From Anaerolineales bacterium (lineage in GTDB: Bacteria > Chloroflexota > Anaerolineae > Anaerolineales > E44-bin32), in assembly GCA_030606845.1 (NCBI GenBank), contig JAUWFP010000114.1, positions 1-6,924 of the forward strand: a stretch of 6,924 nucleotides of DNA. The letters are read 5' to 3'. Below, one piece after another: positions 1-5,645 of the stretch (position 1 is the first letter of the stretch; every line of letters begins with the position of its first letter). The notes below the pieces were generated by a model. The model made no database searches. It saw nothing but the letters and a program-made list of their open reading frames with translations, and was not told the DNA's origin. Position numbers and translations under genes: made by a program.

Positions 1-171
1 CCGTTACGGCTGGCAATCAGTTAATCATAAATTCACAAATCTTATAGTACCGCGTCAGATTCCGCATGCAAAACGAAGAAGAACGAGCAATAACGTGTAA
101 GAACTGCCCTGAACTGGATGCTTATATTAAGACTTACCTATTGGTGATCCGCTGCGTTTCGATCCGACCCA
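1..171. other. Non-coding or unassigned end of the window
   Basis: No gene, RNA or clear terminator can be supported here. One plus-strand frame is open from position 2 to a TAA at 98-100 (32 codons ending in a basic run), which could be the 3' end of a convergent gene outside the window or chance. A short direct repeat GAACTG occurs at 101-106 and 111-116. The minus strand downstream of trhA has stops in all frames. Confidence 0.4.
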
Positions 172-834
172 TCATGAAGAGCCCGCAAGAGGGATGACAT
201 AAAAAAGAATGGCAAAAAAGTGAAACGCGCTTCCTGCCAGCACGAAAATATGCCAGATTGCGTGGTGATACGGCAGTCGACGCCAAACATAGAAGACAAT
301 CCCTACTGTGTAGGACAGTCCTCCCAGAAGCAGAAGGAGAAGACCCCCCGGGGCCATGGCAGCGAGCAAGGGTTTCGTCGCGAAGACCACTACCCACCCC
401 ATGCCAACGTAAAGTGCTAACGATATCAACGGCCACTTGCGCAGTCGTGTTACTTGAAAAATAATTCCAATGAGTGCGAGCCCCCAGACGACACCAAAGA
501 GAGTCCAACCCCAAGCGCCGCGCAAGTTCACAAGAGTGAATGGCGTATAGGTTCCGGCGATAAGAAGAAAAATGACCGAATGATCAATGACCCGAAGTAT
601 TTCCTTTACACGGGGAAGCTGGACGCTGTGATAAAGAGTAGAGGCGGCATACAACAGGATCAGCGTTGCACCGAAAATACTGGTGCTTACAATGTGCCAG
701 GTGTCTCCCCACACGCTGGCAAATGCCGTTAGTACGGCTAAGCCGCCGATTGAAAGAACCACTCCAACGCCGTGTGTCACACTGTTGGCAATTTCCTCAC
801 CGATGCTGTAGCAGGGTTTACTATAGGATGTCAT
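172..834 (-). CDS. trhA: Hemolysin III family membrane protein (TrhA/YqfA, PAQR superfamily)
   Basis: Integral inner-membrane protein of the hemolysin III/PAQR family. E. coli TrhA has been linked to membrane-energy or lipid homeostasis, and the 'hemolysin' name comes from a Bacillus cereus homologue. With ATG 834 it has 220 residues, the family length. It opens YSIGEEIANSVTHGVG (10-25). Seven hydrophobic segments are visible at about 22-40, 46-67, 84-99, 107-127, 135-152, 162-183 and 194-214. The probable zinc-site motifs are present: E14 region, S65-x3-H69, D84-H85, and H191-x3-H195 in PYHHAIWHIFVLAGSAFHF, with H205. An upstream GTG at 876 would add 14 residues, but these do not resemble the family and also lack an SD. 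A 119-nt spacer separates it from the phosphatase stop, so it probably has its own promoter. It ends in TGA. Confidence 0.92.
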   Translation of the reverse strand: MTSYSKPCYSIGEEIANSVTHGVGVVLSIGGLAVLTAFASVWGDTWHIVSTSIFGATLILLYAASTLYHSVQLPRVKEILRVIDHSVIFLLIAGTYTPFTLVNLRGAWGWTLFGVVWGLALIGIIFQVTRLRKWPLISLALYVGMGWVVVFATKPLLAAMAPGGLLLLLLGGLSYTVGIVFYVWRRLPYHHAIWHIFVLAGSAFHFFAILFYVIPLAGSS

Positions 835-841
835 ATTCAAT

Positions 842-847
842 ATTCTA
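842..847 (-). promoter_or_regulatory. -10-like box directly before trhA (possible leaderless promoter)
   Basis: TAGAAT on the minus strand, one mismatch from TATAAT, ends 7 nt before the ATG at 834. No SD precedes that ATG. This spacing is what a leaderless transcript would show. No convincing -35 hexamer stands 16-18 nt upstream, so the call is tentative. Confidence 0.3.
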
Positions 848-953
848 ACGTATTCTCGGCTCGTGAGTTGGAACACTTGTTACAGATTACGCCAATTCGC
901 ACTTATCCCTGAAAATCACAACCTGAACAGGCACGAACACTTCGTCGAAGCCT

Positions 954-2363
954 TCAATCGCTTGAAAGGAGGTGAAGTGTATACGAGTCTAACACCTCTC
1001 CGCCCAAACCATACGCTGTCACTCCGATGCGGTCGGGGAAAAGTTCCAGGATCACAAAGTGCGACTTGGCCGTGAAGAATTCACTTTCTTCTCTCGTATC
1101 CTGCTTGCTATAGAGTTTATTAGACCCTCCACCCGAAACGATGTATGTTATGCCATTCAATTCCAGCCGTTCATAGTTGTGGTCGTGGCCGGATAACACC
1201 AGGGCAACATTGGCTTCCTCGAATAGTGGGATCCAGGCTGCACGGATGGGTATCCCGTCATCAGGGTGATACCCACTCGTGAAAGGAGGGATATGGAAGA
1301 CCACGATATTCGTTGTCGATGTGCTTCCTCCCAACCTTTCATGGAGCCAGGCATTTTGCTCCTCCCTCAAATCCAAAGAATAAAACTGCTGGCTATTGAG
1401 AAAGATAAATTGGTAGTCGTTTTGCGTGAATGCATACCATTCGCGTCGCCCCAACATGCCGCCAAAATCATCCCCTCTGTAACTACTCTCCAGCGGAGGA
1501 AATGCTGCGTAGTAGAAGGGCTGGTCCCGCCAATAGGCATCTTCATACCCTTCGTGATTGCCGAAGACTGGATATATGGGCGCTTCGTGGAGTAGGTCAG
1601 CTAGCGGTTGATAGAACTTCCTGATAAAAGCTTGCGGAGGGGAAGGATCTTGATAAACGTTGTAAACAAGATCACCAGTGTGAATGACCAATTCAGGGTG
1701 ATGGGATGCCATCTCTTCAGCAAGTTGATAGGTTACTTCTTCTCCGAAGCCCGAATCTCCGATGACACCTATACGGATAGGCCAATCATTTTCCTGCGGC
1801 AATCGGATCTCTATGGGCTCCCAAACGCCATTCGCAAAGGAAGGCGGGTGGTGGACACCATCATCATCAGAAACACCTACCCACGCCTCATACAACGCTC
1901 CGGGCTCCAGGCCACTCAGTTTAATAAGGTGCGTGTCCGTCGCTGCGTCAAACGTGATCCACTGAGTCTGGTCTGATGGATTGCCATCCAGCGAGTAATA
2001 TACTGCGCCTTCCGCCGGCGACTCCAGCATGAAGTAAAGATCTGCTTCTGTTTCTGAGAGATGCTGGATTGTGAGTGGGATTACGTAAGCGCCGAGAACC
2101 TTTGAAGAATCATAACTTGGAGGCGGGATCGTCTCCTCAAGCGTAGGTGCAATCGATGTTGTTTGTGGAGGGGGTAACATTGCTGGCGTTGACGTCCCGG
2201 GCAGCTCTATTGTAGGCGGCAGTTTGGGATATTCATCCTGCACCGAGCCCCCGGATCGAGCACAGCCTGTTAGCGCTCCCACCAAAATAACACCAGCGAT
2301 AAAGCGGGTCACTCGGAGCTGACGGGGAAGCGGTGTTAAGATCGCTTTTTTGCGGCTTGCCAA
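954..2363 (-). CDS. Purple-acid-phosphatase-type metallophosphoesterase lipoprotein
   Basis: Predicted cell-surface hydrolase of phosphate esters; the substrate is unknown. It has 469 residues from TTG 2363. A basic n-region and hydrophobic stretch (about 20-31) lead to a lipobox LTGC with C34 as the lipidated residue, then a Pro/Thr-rich linker (about 45-85). An Fn3-like beta domain follows at about 90-185 (VYYSLDGN...LSGLEPGALYEAWVGV), as in purple acid phosphatases. The calcineurin-like domain, about 195-455, holds the whole metal-ligand series: GDSG (D203), GDLVY (D231, Y234), GNHE (N269, H270), VVFH (H357) and GHDHNYER (H393, H395). Y234 fits the tyrosinate iron ligand of purple acid phosphatases. 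The start is uncertain: TTG 2363 overlaps mazG by 28 nt and has an SD. GTG 2312 has no SD but gives a compact 16-residue signal peptide. It ends in TGA. Overlap suggests co-expression with mazG. Confidence 0.86.
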   Translation of the reverse strand: MASRKKAILTPLPRQLRVTRFIAGVILVGALTGCARSGGSVQDEYPKLPPTIELPGTSTPAMLPPPQTTSIAPTLEETIPPPSYDSSKVLGAYVIPLTIQHLSETEADLYFMLESPAEGAVYYSLDGNPSDQTQWITFDAATDTHLIKLSGLEPGALYEAWVGVSDDDGVHHPPSFANGVWEPIEIRLPQENDWPIRIGVIGDSGFGEEVTYQLAEEMASHHPELVIHTGDLVYNVYQDPSPPQAFIRKFYQPLADLLHEAPIYPVFGNHEGYEDAYWRDQPFYYAAFPPLESSYRGDDFGGMLGRREWYAFTQNDYQFIFLNSQQFYSLDLREEQNAWLHERLGGSTSTTNIVVFHIPPFTSGYHPDDGIPIRAAWIPLFEEANVALVLSGHDHNYERLELNGITYIVSGGGSNKLYSKQDTREESEFFTAKSHFVILELFPDRIGVTAYGLGGEVLDSYTLHLLSSD

Positions 2364-3787
2364 AGCTCCTCCAATTCATCGATCGTTAGATCGGAAAGCT
2401 TACGCTCTTCTTCCCGTGCTTGTTTTTCGACATCGGAAAACCTTCGCCTGAAGCGACGATTAGCTTCGCGCAATGCGGCTTCCGGGTCAACGTCTCTCCA
2501 ACGAGCGTAATTAACGACAGCAAACAATAAATCTCCGACTTCCCAGGCTACGTGTTCGTCTTCAGAAGCTTCTTGAACCTCGGCGAGCTCCTCCTTGAGC
2601 TTCCCCAGCACGCCATCGATGCCGGGCCAATCGAAGCCCACTCGGGCGACTCGCGCTTGAATCTCTTCCGCCTGCGTGAGCGCAGGCAGGTCAATCGGTA
2701 CACCATCCAGGATGCCTTTCCCGGAGCCATCATTCTCACGCTCGACTTCCTTAAGCGCCTCCCAGTTGAGCAAGACCTGGTCGACATCCTCAACATCTAG
2801 GTTAGCAAAAACATGTGGATGGCGGCGGATGATTTTCGATTGAATGCTGGCGATAACATCGGCCATAGAAAAGAAGCCCTCTTCGGTCGCGATCTGGGCA
2901 TGGAGGACAATTTGAAGCAGCAGATCACCCAACTCCTCCTGCAGCGCATCCATATCTTCAGTGTCCAATGCCTGGAGGGCTTCATACGCTTCCTCCATAA
3001 GGTGATTCCGCAGGCTTTGATGTGTTTGTTTAATATCCCACGGGCACCCATCGGGCGCACGTAGATGTGCCACCGTCTCCTGGAAATTCTCGAAAGCGGA
3101 CTCCACTGGCATCTCCGGTAGAAAAAGCGTCGTCATAGTGCCGATGCTCTCGCTGTGATCAATTTCCGCCAGAGGGAGATCCTCTCTCCATCCATCGTCG
3201 GTTCCAGCGTTATGTAACAAGCTGGCAGGATGCTCAGGTGGATATTGATTCAACAAGGTCAATTTAACATCCGCAGCGACGAGTTTGGAATATAGCTGCC
3301 CGACCAAAGCTGGAGTGTCAGGTGGAAATGGCGGATGAAATCTTCCTGCAATCTCTAGAGCGTCATAAATCGAAAGGCCATCCAATGCATCGAGCCCAAG
3401 TAGCCCCAGACACGGCTCAATAAAACTTATTCCATGGAGCACACGAACCGAGAGCTTATCCTCCGCGGCCAAACGTAGGAGAGCGCTTACCGTCGCCTCG
3501 CCAATCGTTGGATCACCGGGAACTGCGTAAACGACAGGTGGATTTCTGCGCACCTCCTCGAGAATTTTATTAACGATGGCTGTATAAACCCCATCGAATT
3601 CATCGATCTCCTCGTAGAGATGGTCGAAAGTGATTAGCTCAAGTTGCGGAGGGAGTGCATCATGGACAGGATGTTGACCCGTTCTGAAATAGATGACCTT
3701 CGAGCCCGTGAGCAATTCCCACACTCTGCGTGAGACAAACTCCGGCGAACCCGGCCCCAATCCTACAATCGTCAAATTTGCTTCCAA
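2336..3787 (-). CDS. mazG: Tetrapyrrole methylase domain-MazG nucleoside triphosphate pyrophosphohydrolase fusion (YabN type)
   Basis: MazG hydrolyses (d)NTPs to NMP and pyrophosphate, clearing non-canonical or excess nucleotides. From the TTG start it has 483 residues. Residues 4-225 form a TP-methylase-like domain: TIVGLGPGSP (6-15), the family motif YFRTGQHPV (33-41) and VVYAVPGDPTIGEATV (85-100). Its substrate in such fusions is not established to my knowledge. The first MazG domain, about 230-350, has CPWDIKQTHQSLRNHLMEEAYE and the metal ligands EExxE (E265, E266, E269) plus ExxD (E285, D288). The second, about 375-480, has EExxE (E399, E400, E403) and ExxD (E416, D419), so both look competent. 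The end FRRRFSDVEKQ...LDELW-like is as in E. coli MazG. YabN of Bacillus subtilis has the same architecture. The last bases overlap the next gene's likely start by 28 nt. There is no mazEF pair nearby. Confidence 0.93.
   Translation of the reverse strand: MEANLTIVGLGPGSPEFVSRRVWELLTGSKVIYFRTGQHPVHDALPPQLELITFDHLYEEIDEFDGVYTAIVNKILEEVRRNPPVVYAVPGDPTIGEATVSALLRLAAEDKLSVRVLHGISFIEPCLGLLGLDALDGLSIYDALEIAGRFHPPFPPDTPALVGQLYSKLVAADVKLTLLNQYPPEHPASLLHNAGTDDGWREDLPLAEIDHSESIGTMTTLFLPEMPVESAFENFQETVAHLRAPDGCPWDIKQTHQSLRNHLMEEAYEALQALDTEDMDALQEELGDLLLQIVLHAQIATEEGFFSMADVIASIQSKIIRRHPHVFANLDVEDVDQVLLNWEALKEVERENDGSGKGILDGVPIDLPALTQAEEIQARVARVGFDWPGIDGVLGKLKEELAEVQEASEDEHVAWEVGDLLFAVVNYARWRDVDPEAALREANRRFRRRFSDVEKQAREEERKLSDLTIDELEELWQAAKKRS
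2368..2372 (-). promoter_or_regulatory. SD inside the mazG end for the downstream phosphatase
   Basis: GGAGG (within GGAGGAG) lies 4 nt before the TTG at 2363 on the minus strand. It coincides with mazG codons for Leu-Glu-Glu-Leu, so the match may be partly fortuitous. It is the only SD near the 5' end of the next gene; the alternative GTG at 2312 has none. Confidence 0.45.
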
Positions 3788-3792
3788 AACAG

Positions 3793-3798
3793 CCTCCT
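3793..3798 (-). promoter_or_regulatory. Strong SD that places the mazG start at a TTG
   Basis: AGGAGG on the minus strand is a perfect anti-SD match, 5 nt before TTG at 3787-3785. The protein then begins MEANLTIVGLGPGSP, the normal opening of a tetrapyrrole-methylase fold. A longer open frame starting from a TTG at 3853 would run through the hairpin at 3812-3840 and has no matching homology. Confidence 0.8.
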
Positions 3799-3811
3799 GA
3801 TACAACACGAA

Positions 3812-3840
3812 AGGCCGGGGCGAGTTAACCTCCCCGGCCT
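3812..3840 (-). terminator. GC-rich hairpin between rpsI and mazG (terminator or attenuator)
   Basis: AGGCCGGGG (3812-3820) pairs perfectly with CCCCGGCCT (3832-3840), giving a 9-bp stem and an 11-nt loop. In the direction of transcription (minus) the stem is followed by the U-rich but interrupted TTCGTGTTGT. On the plus strand a cleaner T5 follows two bases after the stem. It lies downstream of the last ribosomal gene, so partial termination of the ribosomal operon is the likely role. Because the tail is imperfect and the mazG SD starts only 13 nt beyond, read-through or control of mazG is also possible. The stem is clear; its function is inferred. Confidence 0.6.
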
Positions 3841-3883
3841 GGTTTTTCCACAAACAATAAAAGACGCATAGTGCCTGGATCGA

Positions 3884-4276
3884 TCAGCGTTTCGTATACG
3901 TCGGTGCCTTGCGCGCACGCTTCAAACCCGGCTTCTTGCGCTCCTTCATGCGTGAGTCGCGAGTGAGGAACCCTCCGGATCGCATCATCGGTCGCAGCTC
4001 AGGTTCCATCTTAATCAGGGCTCTTGCTACGCCGTGCATAACTGCACCCGTCTGCCCTGTGACCCCGCCGCCTTTGACGTGTACGGATATATCTAGCTTG
4101 TTTTCCATCTCCGCTGCTTTCATGGGATCAAAAATGATATCTATGTCACCCATGCGAGTGAAATACTCCGCGCCAGGTTTTCCATTGACAACAATATTTC
4201 CACTGCCAGGCGTAATACGGACACGGGCTGAGCTAGTTTTTCGTCGTCCTATGCCTTCATAATATTTCTCAGACAT
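3884..4276 (-). CDS. rpsI: 30S ribosomal protein S9 (uS9)
   Basis: Small-subunit protein whose C-terminal tail reaches the P-site tRNA. It has 130 residues, the usual length. The start MSEKYYEGIGRRKTSSARVRI matches the family Y..GtGRRK..vArVr opening. VKGGGVTGQTGAVMHGVARAL is at about residues 68-88, and SGGFLTRDSRMKERKKPG at about 101-118. The invariant basic tail ends in TKR, where SKR is usual. I prefer the ATG at 4276. An in-frame TTG directly before it (4279) would add one Met and is nearly as well placed behind GGAAGG (4290-4285), with a spacer of 8 nt to ATG or 5 nt to TTG. It ends in TGA. A hairpin lies 44-72 nt further on, and mazG follows in the same reading frame. Confidence 0.98.
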   Translation of the reverse strand: MSEKYYEGIGRRKTSSARVRITPGSGNIVVNGKPGAEYFTRMGDIDIIFDPMKAAEMENKLDISVHVKGGGVTGQTGAVMHGVARALIKMEPELRPMMRSGGFLTRDSRMKERKKPGLKRARKAPTYTKR

Positions 4277-4341
4277 CAATCCTACCTTCCTCTAACATTC
4301 TTATCGATGTAGTTCCGTGCGACAGCTTCCTTAAGCGCAGA

Positions 4342-4776
4342 TTATTCAAATTTCAGTTTTTTAGGTTTCTGTGCACTATGAGGATGATCAGCCCCTCGAT
4401 AGACTTTTAGCTTTTTCATGAGCTTCCGACCGTAGCGATTATGAGGAATCATGCCCCACACCGCTGAAGTGATAACGCGATCCGGGAACTTCTCCAATTG
4501 ATTACGGAGTGTTATCGCCTTTAGGCCACCCGGGTAACCCGAATGGCGATAATACACTTTCTGATCTAATTTCTTTCCCGTAACGGTCACTTTTTCACAA
4601 TTAATAACAATGACAAAGTCTCCCAAATCAACACCGGGCGTGTATTCGGGTTTACTTTTCCCTATCAGGACCTGAGCGATACGCGATGCCAGACGCCCAA
4701 GGTTCTCCCCTGCCGCGTCAACGACATACCAGTCTCGAGTTACATCATCGGGTTTTGGATAATACGTTTTCTGCAC
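4342..4776 (-). CDS. rplM: 50S ribosomal protein L13 (uL13)
   Basis: Large-subunit protein that binds 23S rRNA early in assembly. At 144 residues it is full length. The opening MQKTYYPKPDDVTRDWYVVDA is typical. LGRLASRIAQVLIGKSKPEYTP is at about residues 26-47, followed by DFVIVINCEKVTVTGKK at about 53-69. The signature YRHSGYPGGLK is at about 76-86, followed by VWGMIPHNRYGRKLMKKLKVY at about 106-126. The tail HPHSAQKPKKL is also characteristic. The first codon is GTG at 4776. It is supported by AGGAG 8 nt upstream and by N-terminal homology; the nearby upstream ATG at 4793 is out of frame. It ends in TAA and pairs with rpsI 65 nt downstream, the near-universal L13-S9 couple. An 83-nt spacer separates it from truA. 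Confidence 0.98.
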   Translation of the reverse strand: MQKTYYPKPDDVTRDWYVVDAAGENLGRLASRIAQVLIGKSKPEYTPGVDLGDFVIVINCEKVTVTGKKLDQKVYYRHSGYPGGLKAITLRNQLEKFPDRVITSAVWGMIPHNRYGRKLMKKLKVYRGADHPHSAQKPKKLKFE

Positions 4777-4784
4777 GCTTCTTT

Positions 4785-4789
4785 CTCCT
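4785..4789 (-). promoter_or_regulatory. SD of rplM that selects a GTG start
   Basis: AGGAG on the minus strand sits 8 nt before the GTG at 4776-4774. It is the reason for choosing GTG, and the resulting protein opens exactly as L13 proteins do. The ATG at 4793 immediately upstream is out of frame with rplM. Confidence 0.75.
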
Positions 4790-4859
4790 GCATTCCTTCG
4801 GTTTCGATCTCTACTGCTTCAATGGCTTCTGCTAAAACCGCCCTAAATTCCATGCGGCC

Positions 4860-5639
4860 TTATTCGTATTTTACGCTGAGAAGGCACAAACCTTGTGAAG
4901 GCGCTAATCCGCCGTCCCATTTTTGATTAGGGTTCTGCATCGCAGCAAGAAGATCGTCCATTTCCATCTTGCCAATTCCAACGGCTATCAGTGCAGATAC
5001 CAGCCTTCGCACCATGTGGTAGAGAAACGCATTTGCCTCAATCTCGAACCACAGTTCATCGTCCTGCAGATTCCAAACCGCTTCAAAGATCTCCCGCACC
5101 GTGCTCCCCTCTGGTCGCGGTGCGCTGCCAAAAGCGCCGAAATCTTTCTCGCCGACGATCATATCCGCAGCACGGTTCAGCAGTTTGATATCCGCTTCGG
5201 CTCCGATACGCCAGGCGTAACGCTCTCTCAACGGATCCCGCGTTTTATCAATGAATAGACTATAGCGGTAACGTCTGCTGACGGCTGAATAGCGCGGGTG
5301 AAAGTCTTTCTTTGCCAGCAAAGTCTTCCGAACAGCGATATCGTGTGGCAGATTGGCGTTTATCGCCATACTGAGATTTTCGGGCGGGTGCTTCCATACG
5401 AGTTGGTAAGCAATTACCTGACCTCGTGCGTGCACACCGCTATCGGTTCGCCCAGCTGCTCTCAGGGAGCTCTCTTGCCATCCGATATTCTGAAGTGCCT
5501 GCTCCAGTTCTCCTTGGACGGTTCTCCGCCCGGAAGCCTGTCGCTGGAAACCTTCAAATTTTGTGCCGTCGTAAGCTACGATCGATTGGTAAGCTGCTAA
5601 AGACGGAGTTTCTTCCTGCCCCGTCACGGCCGGTTTCAT
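4860..5639 (-). CDS. truA: tRNA pseudouridine(38-40) synthase TruA
   Basis: Isomerises uridines 38-40 in the anticodon stem-loop of many tRNAs to pseudouridine; a cytoplasmic, cofactor-free enzyme that works as a dimer. It has 259 residues, normal for TruA. The sheet motif VAYDGTKFEGFQRQ is at about residues 21-34. The catalytic loop GRTDSGVHA is at 63-71, with D66 as the nucleophile by alignment to E. coli D60. NANLPHDIAV is at about 94-103. SRRYRYSLF is at 121-129, where Y124 aligns with the E. coli active-site tyrosine. FLYHMVRRLV is at about 205-214. The only Met near the N-terminus is at 5639, leaving about 15 residues before the conserved core, slightly long but acceptable. The SD is weak: AGG with a 5-nt spacer, built from the end of rplQ, only 6 nt away. 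Placement between rplQ and rplM is common in Gram-positives and Chloroflexota. Confidence 0.95.
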   Translation of the reverse strand: MKPAVTGQEETPSLAAYQSIVAYDGTKFEGFQRQASGRRTVQGELEQALQNIGWQESSLRAAGRTDSGVHARGQVIAYQLVWKHPPENLSMAINANLPHDIAVRKTLLAKKDFHPRYSAVSRRYRYSLFIDKTRDPLRERYAWRIGAEADIKLLNRAADMIVGEKDFGAFGSAPRPEGSTVREIFEAVWNLQDDELWFEIEANAFLYHMVRRLVSALIAVGIGKMEMDDLLAAMQNPNQKWDGGLAPSQGLCLLSVKYE

Positions 5640-5645
5640 CCGAGC

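Noticed and set aside
2..100. 3' end of a plus-strand gene (32 open codons to TAA)
   Set aside because: Too short, no recognisable family, and the start lies outside the window; left as unassigned.
134..514. A 126-codon minus-strand frame overlapping trhA
   Set aside because: It is an out-of-frame shadow of trhA with no domain or membrane logic.
172..834. Hemolysin III as a virulence toxin
   Set aside because: The family name is historical; the PAQR motifs and wide distribution point to a membrane homeostasis role.
940..950. Small palindrome CTTCGTCGAAG downstream of the phosphatase as a terminator
   Set aside because: The stem is only about 4 bp and no T-run follows in the transcribed direction.
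220..3064. Numerous plus-strand open frames across trhA, the phosphatase and mazG
   Set aside because: All are antisense to genes with clear homology, lack SD support, and read as random protein.
2336..3787. MazG as part of a toxin-antitoxin or defence system
   Set aside because: No MazE, MazF or other toxin-like gene is near; the TP-methylase-MazG fusion beside ribosomal genes is a housekeeping arrangement.
3812..3847. Plus-strand intrinsic terminator (stem followed by T5)
   Set aside because: No plus-strand gene upstream would need it; the stem is better explained as serving the minus-strand operon, though bidirectional activity cannot be excluded.
3788..3853. N-terminal extension of mazG starting at a TTG at 3853
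   Set aside because: It would translate the GC hairpin, has no family similarity, and a perfect AGGAGG points to the TTG at 3787.
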